Below, piece by piece: positions 1 through 6,210 of a DNA stretch of 12,114 nucleotides. Origin of the DNA: an uncultured Chitinophagaceae bacterium (lineage in GTDB: Bacteria; Bacteroidota; Bacteroidia; Chitinophagales; Chitinophagaceae); NCBI GenBank assembly GCA_937919945.1, contig CALESY010000146.1, positions 1 through 12,114 of the forward strand. The letters are read 5' to 3'. The notes below the pieces were generated by a model. The model saw only the letters and a program-made list of their open reading frames with translations, had not been told where the DNA came from and made no database searches. The position numbers were made by a program, and so were the translations under genes. The stretch's first letter is position 1. The number at the start of each line of letters is the position of its first letter.

Positions 1-56
1 TCTCCCGTTTGAATTGTAGTAAGTACGTTAGAATGTTGTCTAAAATAATCGCTCAT
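1..56 (-). CDS. Possible 5' end of a gene cut by the window edge
   Basis: An open frame starts with ATG (complement of 54-56) and runs without a stop to the left edge, giving about 18 residues that begin MSDYFRQHSN. It would be transcribed divergently from the recombinase gene, whose start lies about 34 bases away. I do not recognise the peptide and see no ribosome binding site or promoter. A stop-free run this short can occur by chance, so the call is tentative. Confidence 0.25.
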   Translation of the reverse strand, partial: MSDYFRQHSNVLTTIQTG

Positions 57-90
57 TTTTTCTGCTATCTTAATGGTAAAAATTATAACC

Positions 91-684
91 ATGAATTATG
101 GATACATACGTGTAAGCACGGATAAACAGACCAACGAAAACCAGAGGTTCGAAATCAAAAAGTTTACATCGCAAAAAGGGCTCTTAATTGATGAATGGAT
201 AGAAGAAACAATAAGTGCAACGAAACGACTTGATGACCGAAAATTTGGTCAGTTATTAATACGTATGCAGAAAGGTGACCAGCTAATTGTAACCGAGTTG
301 TCGAGGCTTGGTAGAAACCTAATGCAAATTATGAGTATTCTACATTTATGTATGGAAAAGGAAATACAAGTGTACACTATTAAAGAGCACTATGAATTAG
401 GTAACAATATCAATTCAAAGGTATTGGCGTTTGCCTTTGGGTTGTCTGCTGAAATTGAAAGAAACCTTATTTCCCAGCGTACAAAAGAAGCATTAGCACG
501 TAAAAAAGCAGAAGGGGTAATATTAGGACGACCTAAAGGCAAAAAGGCTTCTGCCTTGAAACTTACAGGACAAGAAGAAGAAATAAGGCGTCTTTTGAAG
601 AAGAAAATATCCGTTAGTGGAATTGGTCGTTTGCTTGGTGTACACAGGCTAACAGTATCCTCATTCATAAAGGAAAAAATGTAA
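91..684 (+). CDS. Serine site-specific recombinase, Mpi/Hin-type DNA invertase or resolvase
   Basis: A 197-residue small serine recombinase that would cut and rejoin DNA at short inverted sites through a 5'-phosphoserine link. The N-terminus YIRVSTDKQ carries the nucleophile Ser9 and Arg7. The motif ELSRLGRN (about 69-76) supplies further active-site arginines. The segment around 119-135 (SAEIERNLISQRTKEAL) is the long E-helix used for dimerisation. LGRPKGKK (145-152) is the DNA-binding arm before a C-terminal helix-turn-helix (about 170-195, ending SSFIKEKM). Length and order match full-length invertases. I chose ATG 91 because family members start at M-x-Y-G-Y-x-R-V-S; an in-frame ATG at 73 would add six residues. 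The opening resembles the Bacteroides master invertase Mpi, which flips many promoters. No paired inversion sites are obvious nearby, so invertase versus resolvase is open. The gene looks intact, unlike its downstream neighbour. Confidence 0.93.
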   Translation: MNYGYIRVSTDKQTNENQRFEIKKFTSQKGLLIDEWIEETISATKRLDDRKFGQLLIRMQKGDQLIVTELSRLGRNLMQIMSILHLCMEKEIQVYTIKEHYELGNNINSKVLAFAFGLSAEIERNLISQRTKEALARKKAEGVILGRPKGKKASALKLTGQEEEIRRLLKKKISVSGIGRLLGVHRLTVSSFIKEKM

Positions 685-930
685 GTTGTAAATTAAGTGC
701 CTGTTGCAATCAATATAACAATTCAATATATAGGGATGCAGGGGCTTAATATATTAGTGTAATCGATTACTTCACGAAAAGCTTCAAGCAAACAAACAAC
801 TTATACAACGAGAGGAAAATTTTCTATATGACCACTGAACAAGATGTCAATTATGCACTTTCTGTATTTATAAAGGAATAGTCGTTATAGGCATTAAAGA
901 AAAAATGCTCCTTCATTATTAAATTTGCTC
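685..930. other. Gene-free AT-rich stretch between the recombinase and the broken PLD gene
   Basis: No convincing gene is visible. It contains a perfect 12-base palindrome (759-770) and a tiny 17-codon frame (828-881) preceded by AGAGGA that I do not trust. Two stops close the upstream frame just before the pseudogene start. The stretch could be remnant DNA from a decayed gene, or could hold recombination or operator sites for the recombinase, but nothing is diagnostic. Confidence 0.4.
759..770. repeat. Perfect 12-base palindrome GTAATCGATTAC
   Basis: The two halves GTAATC and GATTAC are exact reverse complements and lie 75 bases after the recombinase stop codon. Such a dyad could be an operator or a dimer binding site, but symmetry does not continue outward and a single 12-base palindrome is not strong evidence. 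Confidence 0.3.
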
Positions 931-1610
931 ATGGCTGAATTCCTTACAACGAGTGGCATAGCTCACCATTTAGAAAATATTATTACTAGTGCAAAGAAAA
1001 AGGTTGTATTAATCTCCCCGTATTTGAAAATTTCAAAAACATTTCTTGAACGGCTGAAAGATGCCGATGATAAAAGAGTAAATATTATTATCATCTATGG
1101 TAAAGATGAGCTTAGAAGTGATGAATTGAGAAATTTAACTGAGCTACATGGAGTAGAGTTGCACTTTTTTGAAAATCTACATGCCAAATGTTAGTATAAT
1201 GAAGAAAATATGATTATTACTTCAATGAACATGTATGAGTTCTCCGAAAAGAATAATCGTGAGATGGGAATATTAATAGAAGCTAATTCTGATAAACAAA
1301 TTTATGATAAGGCAGTTGTTGAAGCGGAATCAATTTTAAAAGCCTCTAAATATTGCCCAATAAATTTCAAACAAAACCTCACAAGCCTCACTATACTAAG
1401 AAACTTGAAGTTGCTATGTCCAAGTCATATTGTATCAGATGCAGAGAGCAATTAAATTATATTGATTTGACTAAGCCATTTTGTAAAGATTGCTTTTATA
1501 GTTGGGCTGAATATGAAAACCCTTTTTACGTGGAAAACTACTGCCTACTCTGTGGTAAAGAACACAGAAGTAGTATGGATAAACCAGTATGTAAAGGGTG
1601 TTATAGATAG
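931..1610 (+). pseudogene. Broken phospholipase-D-like protein with C-terminal double zinc ribbon
   Basis: The N-terminal frame starts at ATG 931 (MAEFLTTSGIAHHLENII) and resembles Bacteroidota PLD-like proteins with a single HxK motif; such proteins are often found near restriction or repair genes. After HAKC (residues 84-87) a TAG at 1192-1194 interrupts the frame, which then continues at once as YNEENMIITSMNMYEF, the expected next part of the domain, up to about ESILKASK. The reading then moves to another frame somewhere around 1350-1400. That frame carries KSYCIRC, CKDC, CLLCG and CKGC, four CxxC pairs forming two predicted zinc ribbons, ending with a TAG at 1608-1610. I infer one ancestral gene of about 225 codons with two lesions. 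The last part could still be made separately from ATG 1416 as a 64-residue zinc-ribbon peptide. Readthrough or a sequencing error cannot be excluded. Confidence 0.85.
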
Positions 1611-1851
1611 CTAGTCATCAAGTGTTTTCGCATAATGTTGCTTTGGCGAAATTTTAATTTGATAGAACAATGAATATCGATTTGGAGAATTGTAGTGACT
1701 TGTAAGACTCTATTTACAATATTGTTTATTTTTTTAATGCTTGTAACGTGTAGGACGAATTAAGGGTATTGTGTATGTGTTTCAAATGTTGTTACTCGTA
1801 ATAGTAACTAGCAATATTATGTAAATCTTCATTAAATCGGTTCGAAATCAG

Positions 1852-1859
1852 TATCTTTG
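1852..1859 (+). promoter_or_regulatory. Orphan Bacteroidota -7-like box (TATCTTTG)
   Basis: TATCTTTG matches the TAnnTTTG consensus exactly, but there is no TTTG at the usual 19-21 base spacing upstream and no plus-strand gene follows. A transcript from it would run within about ten bases into the 12-base-pair hairpin. It may be a leftover promoter, a very short RNA, or chance. Confidence 0.3.
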
Positions 1860-1872
1860 CTCGCACACAAAT

Positions 1873-1900
1873 ATAAAGGCTGTCTCATGACAGCCTTTAT
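1873..1900 (-). terminator. Intrinsic terminator after the transaldolase gene
   Basis: ATAAAGGCTGTC (1873-1884) and GACAGCCTTTAT (1889-1900) form a perfect 12-base-pair stem with a four-base loop. On the minus strand the stem ends in TTTAT followed by ATTTG, a moderate T-rich tail. It lies 22 bases beyond the transaldolase stop codon, so it probably ends that transcript. It could also stop transcription entering from the left. Confidence 0.8.
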
Positions 1901-1921
1901 TAATTAATTTCAATTTATTGT

Positions 1922-2575
1922 TTACTGAACAGATTTAGCATCTTTCAAAAATTGTTCCAGCCCCAAGTCTGTAAGCGGATGTTTCAGTAAACCCAATATT
2001 GAGCTCAGCGGGCAAGTACACACATCTGCACCTGCTTCTGCACAGCGTACTATATGTAGCGGATTACGTATAGACGCAGCCAATACTTCGGTCATAAAAC
2101 CTTGTGCATTATATACACTTACTATTTGCTCAATAAGTTGTACACCATCCCAACTGCTATCATCTATACGGCCTATAAATGGAGAAACATATGTAGCGCC
2201 TGCCTTTGCAGCCAATATAGCCTGCCCTGCAGAGAATACAAGCGTACAGTTGGTACGAATACCATTGTCTGTAAACCATTTAATGGCTTTTATGCCATCT
2301 TTAATCATAGGCACTTTAACTACAATGTTTTCATGTAGTGCAGCCAGTTTTTTACCTTCTGCAACAATACCTTCAAAGTCGGTACTGATTACCTCTGCAC
2401 TTACCGGGCCGTCTACAATATTGCAAATGTCTACATAGTGCTGTAGTTGTGCATCCAGACCTTTTATCCCTTCTTTGGCCATTAATGATGGGTTGGTTGT
2501 TACGCCATCTAGAATGCCGAGTTCATGTGCTTCTTTAATTTGAGCCAGATTGGCTGTATCTATAAAAAATTTCAT
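1922..2575 (-). CDS. Small transaldolase (TalC/FSA-like, class I aldolase fold)
   Basis: A 217-residue cytosolic enzyme of the small transaldolase / fructose-6-phosphate aldolase group. It transfers a dihydroxyacetone unit in the non-oxidative pentose phosphate pathway. Visible motifs are FIDTAN (4-9), GVTTNPS (24-30), the Schiff-base lysine K87 in VVKVP, and YVSPFIGRIDD (129-139). Two positions decide the activity. E. coli FsaA has Gln59 and Tyr131, while true transaldolases have Glu and Phe there. Here the equivalents are Glu61 (SAEVIST) and Phe133 (SPF), so I infer transaldolase rather than free-dihydroxyacetone aldolase activity, despite the label fructose-6-phosphate aldolase that such proteins often receive. 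Length is normal. The start is ATG 2575, with a -7-like box about 20 bases upstream and no Shine-Dalgarno sequence. A terminator follows. Confidence 0.93.
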   Translation of the reverse strand: MKFFIDTANLAQIKEAHELGILDGVTTNPSLMAKEGIKGLDAQLQHYVDICNIVDGPVSAEVISTDFEGIVAEGKKLAALHENIVVKVPMIKDGIKAIKWFTDNGIRTNCTLVFSAGQAILAAKAGATYVSPFIGRIDDSSWDGVQLIEQIVSVYNAQGFMTEVLAASIRNPLHIVRCAEAGADVCTCPLSSILGLLKHPLTDLGLEQFLKDAKSVQ

Positions 2576-2594
2576 AACGAATTTGTTTCAGCAG

Positions 2595-2602
2595 CAAATT
2601 TA
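2595..2602 (-). promoter_or_regulatory. Candidate -7 box for the transaldolase gene (TAAATTTG)
   Basis: On the minus strand TAAATTTG fits TAnnTTTG exactly and lies 19 bases before the ATG, giving a short leader. I see no TTTG at the expected upstream distance, so only half of the promoter is supported. Confidence 0.45.
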
Positions 2603-2674
2603 TATATTTCTCTTGCCGCTGCCAGTTCTGCTTATTAAAATGTGGGAAAGTCTTGAAAAAATAGAATAAAAAAA

Positions 2675-2772
2675 CTGGCAAGTTACTCACATCGCGCCGC
2701 TACAACCGCCCACCCTTGCTACATTCCTGTCCTGGGGGATTCAGCAGGAGCTGGCCGTATAAGACTTGCCAG
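2675..2772 (-). ncRNA. ffs: Bacterial signal recognition particle RNA (4.5S-like, small type)
   Basis: Read on the minus strand, this is a 98-base RNA whose ends pair perfectly over nine bases (CTGGCAAGT with ACTTGCCAG). The apical region is the conserved SRP domain IV that binds Ffh: CAGG (2734-2731), stem ACA, tetraloop GGAA (2727-2724), stem TGT, then AGCA (2720-2717). This is the same order as in E. coli 4.5S RNA (CAGG-UCC-GGAA-GGA-AGCA). The lack of an Alu domain marks the short Gram-negative type. The RNA helps Ffh and FtsY target nascent membrane proteins. A strong promoter lies immediately upstream. The closing stem is followed by seven T residues, so the 3' end should form by intrinsic termination. 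The exact ends are inferred from the pairing. Confidence 0.9.
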
Positions 2773-2777
2773 GGCGG

Positions 2778-2810
2778 CAAAGGTAATACTTTTTTATGTT
2801 CTTGCGCAAA
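2778..2810 (-). promoter_or_regulatory. Promoter of the SRP RNA
   Basis: On the minus strand TTTG (2810-2807), 21 bases, then TACCTTTG (2785-2778) match the Bacteroidota -33/-7 consensus. The -7 box ends six bases before the first base of the RNA closing stem, the expected distance to a transcription start. Confidence 0.75.
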
Positions 2811-2823
2811 AATGATTTTAAAA

Positions 2824-2852
2824 AAAACGGCCTTGAGATTTTCAAGACCGTT
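2824..2852 (-). terminator. Intrinsic terminator of the phosphoglucose/phosphomannose isomerase gene
   Basis: On the minus strand AAACGGTCTTGA pairs with TCAAGGCCGTTT (12 pairs, one of them G-T) around a five-base loop and is followed by a run of T. It sits just beyond the isomerase stop codon and upstream of the SRP RNA promoter, insulating the two transcripts. Confidence 0.88.
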
Positions 2853-2874
2853 TGATATAGTTAAGTTACATGTA

Positions 2875-3858
2875 TTATGACTTAGCTAATTCACCTTTCA
2901 GGAAGTCAATTACTTTTACTTCAGTAGCATCTTGTTTGCGCATATCTGCCAAATAAACAGATACCCAATCAGTTAAGTGGATAAAGTAGAATACTTTCTC
3001 CCAGTAGCTTTTGCCCTTACTGTTTATTTCAGAAATGTTTGACGTATATTTTTTAATGACTTTTTTGTTGATGTCTATACGCAATTTCACTCGGTCGTAG
3101 TCTGTGTCATTGCGAAGTATTACTACCGCTTTGCTGCTGTCTTTATCGCGCCAGCCTACCAGTTCGTTGTGGTTCATTTCGGGTATAGCATGATGCCAGC
3201 AAAGCATTTTACTGTTTTCATTTATTTGTTGGCGAAAGCGTATGCCAACACCTTCAAAATCTGATGCAGTATAGATTACCGGTGTTTTGCCATATAGTTT
3301 TTGAGCCAATACTTTGGCCCTTTTCTGTATGTCTTTCACATCATCTTTTATGAGCTTAATGGATGTTTTTATGTCTTTTTCAAAATTGTCTTTAATAAGC
3401 CCGAAATATTGTAAAACAAAAAGGACTTGTGTCATGGAGTAACCTATACAAGCACGTGGAGGCATACCTGCAGGGAGCAATATGCAGTCCAGTTTTTTCT
3501 TTCTTGAAACCTCTGCAATCTTACCACCTGAGGTTATACATATAACGGTTGCCTTTGCTTTCAATGCTTGTTGCAGAGCAGCCGTTGTTTCTTCTGTGTT
3601 GCCTGAATAAGAAGATACAATAACGAGTGAGTTGGCATTAACAAAAGCTGGTAAAGAATAGTCTTTGTTGACGATAAATGGTATTTTCATTTTATCGAAA
3701 ACGAAGTTTTGAACAATAGAACCACCAATGCCACTACCACCCAAACCTGTTAAAACAACATTGCTGAAAGCTTTTTTTGCTGTTGTGAAACGATAACTTT
3801 GTCCGATAATGAGGGCTTCCTGTAATTGTATGGGGAAGTCGGCAATTAATTGCTTCAT
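2875..3858 (-). CDS. Bifunctional phosphoglucose/phosphomannose isomerase (SIS domains)
   Basis: A 327-residue cytosolic enzyme interconverting glucose-6-phosphate or mannose-6-phosphate with fructose-6-phosphate. It is of the archaeal-type PGI/PMI family, not the classical 550-residue Pgi. The first SIS domain shows GLGGSGIGG (38-46), the phosphate-binding SSYSGNTEET (82-91) and MPPRACIGYS (132-141). The second SIS domain has NEN with Glu214 and PEMNHNELVGW (226-236) with His230. These match the catalytic Glu and His of the Pyrobaculum enzyme in identity and 16-residue spacing. The C-terminus TDWVSVYLA...VIDFLK is the usual ending. It supplies sugar phosphates for the nucleotide sugars that nearby glycosyltransferase genes would need, though no operon links them. 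It is divergent from the yraN-like gene with 19 bases between start codons, and ends at a strong terminator. Start ATG 3858. Confidence 0.92.
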   Translation of the reverse strand: MKQLIADFPIQLQEALIIGQSYRFTTAKKAFSNVVLTGLGGSGIGGSIVQNFVFDKMKIPFIVNKDYSLPAFVNANSLVIVSSYSGNTEETTAALQQALKAKATVICITSGGKIAEVSRKKKLDCILLPAGMPPRACIGYSMTQVLFVLQYFGLIKDNFEKDIKTSIKLIKDDVKDIQKRAKVLAQKLYGKTPVIYTASDFEGVGIRFRQQINENSKMLCWHHAIPEMNHNELVGWRDKDSSKAVVILRNDTDYDRVKLRIDINKKVIKKYTSNISEINSKGKSYWEKVFYFIHLTDWVSVYLADMRKQDATEVKVIDFLKGELAKS

Positions 3859-3877
3859 TGACTATTTCTTTTTTTAG

Positions 3878-4234
3878 ATGGGCAAACATAAGGAAACAGG
3901 CATAAAAGGCGAACATATTGCCGAAAACTTTTTGCTAAAAAAGGGTTATAAAGTCCTGCACACAAACTGGCGCAGTGGGAAAAAAGAAGTTGATATTATA
4001 GCAGAAGATAATGGTGTAGTGGTGATAATAGAGGTGAAAACCCGCCGAAGTTTTGATTTCGGCTTCCCTGAAGAGGCTGTAACTCCCACGAAACAAACCC
4101 ATCTGAAAACTGCCGCACAAGCATTTTTTGATGAGAACAGACAATACAATGATGTACGGTTTGATATTGTAAGCATACTACTGAAGGGAGATACAGTAGC
4201 CGAAATAAGGCATTTTGAAGATGCGTTTTATTAG
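3878..4234 (+). CDS. YraN family (UPF0102) nuclease-like protein
   Basis: A 118-residue protein of the YraN/UPF0102 family, which has a restriction-endonuclease-like fold related to Holliday junction resolvases; its cellular role is not settled. The typical pattern is complete: GIKGEHIAENFLLKKGY (8-24) with Glu12, TNWRSGKKEVDII (29-41) with Arg32 and Asp39, then VVIIEVKTR (48-56) with Glu52 and Lys54. The D/E and ExK residues make the predicted metal-binding active site. Length is normal for the family. ATG 3878 is the only suitable start and places the gene 19 bases from the divergent isomerase gene, so the two likely share control DNA. No terminator hairpin is evident before the next gene, 87 bases downstream. 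Confidence 0.92.
   Translation: MGKHKETGIKGEHIAENFLLKKGYKVLHTNWRSGKKEVDIIAEDNGVVVIIEVKTRRSFDFGFPEEAVTPTKQTHLKTAAQAFFDENRQYNDVRFDIVSILLKGDTVAEIRHFEDAFY
3883..3890 (-). promoter_or_regulatory. Candidate -7 box for the isomerase gene, inside the divergent yraN-like gene
   Basis: The minus-strand sequence TATGTTTG fits TAnnTTTG and is 24 bases before the isomerase ATG. It lies inside the first codons of the divergent gene. No matching TTTG is seen upstream, so this is tentative. Confidence 0.35.
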
Positions 4235-4284
4235 TCTTTTCCCGTCGTGTAACATAGCAGATAGTAAAGTCTGATATAAAGGGT

Positions 4285-4292
4285 TAAATTTG
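4285..4292 (+). promoter_or_regulatory. Candidate -7 box for the glycan cassette (TAAATTTG)
   Basis: TAAATTTG fits the TAnnTTTG consensus and lies 29 bases upstream of the first cassette gene, giving a leader of about 23 bases. No clear TTTG box is seen at 19-21 bases upstream. A weak five-base-pair hairpin (TGCCA/TGGCA, 4291-4309) falls in the leader. Confidence 0.5.
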
Positions 4293-4321
4293 CCAGCCGA
4301 TTTTTGGCATACCAATAATTA

Positions 4322-5461
4322 ATGAAGTTTTTACAAACAGTAAAATCATTTGTACTGCAATACAAAATATTGCTGGTACTATACATTTTAGCTACATTGT
4401 TTGTGTATTACCAGTTGCTTATTTTCGGGCATAATAATAACTACATCATATACAGGCAATCGGTATTTCATTTTCTGCAATCTCAGCCATTGTATGTTGA
4501 GTATCCTACTGAATATTATGATTTGTTTTATTACAATCCAGTGTTCTCAGTATTTTTTATGCCATTTGCTTTGCTCCCTATTAAGGTAGGTATGCTGGTG
4601 TGGGTACTATTTACAGCATTATGCTGTTTTTTCATATTCAGATGTATGCCGTTGAAGGATAAGCAAAACCAGCTTTTTATGGTGTTTATCCTATTTGACT
4701 TAGTGAATAACCTTGGCCATACACAAACCAACCCTTTTTTATTGGCTTTTATATTGATGAGTTGGGTACTGATAGAAAAAGACAAGCCATTTTTATCTGC
4801 ATTATTCATGGCATTGAGCTTTTTAATTAAAGGATATGGGGGTATTATTGGCTTACTTTGTTTTTATTATAAAGGAGGGTATAAAATGATAGGTTATGGT
4901 TTGTTTTGGATGATAGTTTTAAATGCTACAACGCTATTGTTCATTACTCCCGAACAGATTATTACTTATTATCAGGAATGGTTGCACATCATATCGGGCG
5001 ATACTATTAAAGAGAGTTATTCAGTATATGGTTGGGTCAAAAACCTGCAATTAAACCTTCCGGAATCGTATATACTTATTACTGCATTAACGGCATTGCT
5101 TGCCTATATTCCATTGCATTTTTGGGCAGGAAAAAACAAAGCACATTTAGTAGCTTTTTTGCTGATATGGGTTATTGTATTCAACCGTGCTTCTGAGCCA
5201 GCCACCTATATTATGGCTATAGGTGGGGTAGCATTGTGGTATTTGGTACGCCCTAAGAATACTGCATTTACTATCTTGTTTTGGGTTACTTTATTAGTAT
5301 CTTCTATTATACCTAAAGACATCGTTGCATTCCTCGATAAGCTTCGATACGACTATTATATCAAAGCCTTACTCTGTTTATTGGTATTGGTAGATATATA
5401 CATATTTACCGCCAAACAGGCTATTCTTAACTTTCGAAATAAAAAGCCTGTATTAGCATGA
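4322..5461 (+). CDS. GT87/DUF2029-like polyprenyl-phosphate-dependent membrane glycosyltransferase
   Basis: A 379-residue integral membrane protein with about nine to ten hydrophobic helices, the first at about residues 17-35. Features typical of the GT87 (DUF2029) GT-C family are visible. A first outer loop contains IIYRQSVFHF, then the YYNPVFSVFFMPFALLP pattern at about 70-86, then QTNPFLLAFIL (about 135-145) and a lysine-containing FLIKGYGG (about 167-174) in the place of the family's K-x-Y/F-P segment. GT87 enzymes characterised in mycobacteria add mannose from polyprenyl-phosphate-mannose on the outer membrane face; substrate here is unknown. It overlaps the next gene by four bases (ATGA), a sign of translational coupling. 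Family assignment is by pattern recognition, and a broader GT-C label is the safe fallback. Confidence 0.75.
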   Translation: MKFLQTVKSFVLQYKILLVLYILATLFVYYQLLIFGHNNNYIIYRQSVFHFLQSQPLYVEYPTEYYDLFYYNPVFSVFFMPFALLPIKVGMLVWVLFTALCCFFIFRCMPLKDKQNQLFMVFILFDLVNNLGHTQTNPFLLAFILMSWVLIEKDKPFLSALFMALSFLIKGYGGIIGLLCFYYKGGYKMIGYGLFWMIVLNATTLLFITPEQIITYYQEWLHIISGDTIKESYSVYGWVKNLQLNLPESYILITALTALLAYIPLHFWAGKNKAHLVAFLLIWVIVFNRASEPATYIMAIGGVALWYLVRPKNTAFTILFWVTLLVSSIIPKDIVAFLDKLRYDYYIKALLCLLVLVDIYIFTAKQAILNFRNKKPVLA

Positions 5462-6210
5462 AGTTTGATTTAGTAATACCCTTGTACAACCCCTCTGATA
5501 ATTGGGAACAGAAGCTATTGATAAAGTTTGAGCGTATTGTCAATACGTATTTTCAAGGAGACAAAACAGCCATTAATCTGATATTGGTAAATGATGGCTC
5601 GCCCAAGAATTTTACAGAAAACCATGTACAATATTTAGAGAGGAACATTCCGCATCTTGTGGTAGTTTCTTATCAGCAAAATCAGGGTAAGGGTTATGCA
5701 TTAAGACAAGGTGTGCAAAAAGCTGTTACAGATTTTTGTATTTATTCTGATTATGATTTTCCTTTCGGGCTCGATGTAGTTAATACTATTTATCAGCAAT
5801 TGCAAAGCGGTGCAGATATAGTAACCGGAAGGCGCATATCGGGGAATTACTTTAAATCGCTGCCATTTAAAAGACAAATCATATCTAGAGGTTTAGTAGC
5901 ATTTAATAAATTTATATTAAGGCTCCCCGTTTATGATACCCAAGCAGGTATCAAAGGGTTCAATAAATACGGGATGGCAACATTTTTGGAGACTAATATC
6001 AATCGGTTTTTGTTTGATATGGAGTTTATACTCATATCGTCAAGAATACATGGGATGGTAATCAAAGAGGTAGATGTTAGCATAACGCAGGAAACGGTTT
6101 TGTCAGATTTCGGTTTCAATGTATTGAAACAAGAAATGAGCAACCTGATGAAGATATTATTACGCAAAAGAAATGGCAACCGCAGTAAAGAAGATATTAT
6201 TCAGCATTGA
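5458..6210 (+). CDS. GT2 family glycosyltransferase, dolichyl-phosphate-sugar synthase-like
   Basis: A 250-residue GT-A fold enzyme predicted to transfer a sugar from a nucleotide donor, probably to polyprenyl phosphate, on the cytosolic side. It has the GT2 order FDLVIPLYN (3-11), LVNDGSP (43-49), NQGKGYALRQG (75-85), the metal-binding DxD-type motif SDYDFP (97-102), TGRR (123-126) and YDTQAGIKGFNK (159-170). The last motif is shared with dolichyl-phosphate mannose and glucose synthases. No C-terminal membrane helices are present, as in the soluble DPM1/Alg5 core. Start ATG 5458 overlaps the preceding stop codon by four bases. Its end overlaps the deacetylase start by 38 bases. Its product could be the lipid-linked donor for the GT87-like protein. 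Confidence 0.9.
   Translation: MKFDLVIPLYNPSDNWEQKLLIKFERIVNTYFQGDKTAINLILVNDGSPKNFTENHVQYLERNIPHLVVVSYQQNQGKGYALRQGVQKAVTDFCIYSDYDFPFGLDVVNTIYQQLQSGADIVTGRRISGNYFKSLPFKRQIISRGLVAFNKFILRLPVYDTQAGIKGFNKYGMATFLETNINRFLFDMEFILISSRIHGMVIKEVDVSITQETVLSDFGFNVLKQEMSNLMKILLRKRNGNRSKEDIIQH

Larger units (their letters stand above)
1611..1921. other. Gene-free stretch: island edge or spacer
   Basis: No coding frame is credible here. The right part contains a -7-like box (1852-1859) and a strong hairpin (1873-1900), described separately. The left part (1611-1840) is AT-rich and I see no RNA gene, repeat array or recognisable remnant in it. It separates the recombinase/pseudogene region from housekeeping genes. 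Confidence 0.5.

Noticed and set aside
828..881. A 17-codon frame after an AGAGGA sequence
   Set aside because: Too short and unrecognised, and AT-rich DNA offers many such frames.
920..927. TAAATTTG just before the PLD pseudogene start
   Set aside because: It fits a -7 box but lies three bases before the ATG, so transcription would begin inside the gene, and no upstream TTTG is present.
1192..1194. Reassignment or recoding of TAG as a sense codon
   Set aside because: TAG ends the deacetylase and lipoprotein genes here, and the PLD gene also has a frameshift, so decay is the simpler explanation.
1838..1850. GGTTCGAAATC resembling a tRNA T-arm, possible attachment site
   Set aside because: Only the T-loop-like core matches; no acceptor stem or second copy at the other side of the region was found.
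3794..3801. TAACTTTG inside the isomerase gene as a promoter for the yraN-like gene
   Set aside because: It matches the -7 pattern, but the nearest TTTG is only 14 bases upstream and the box lies in coding sequence.
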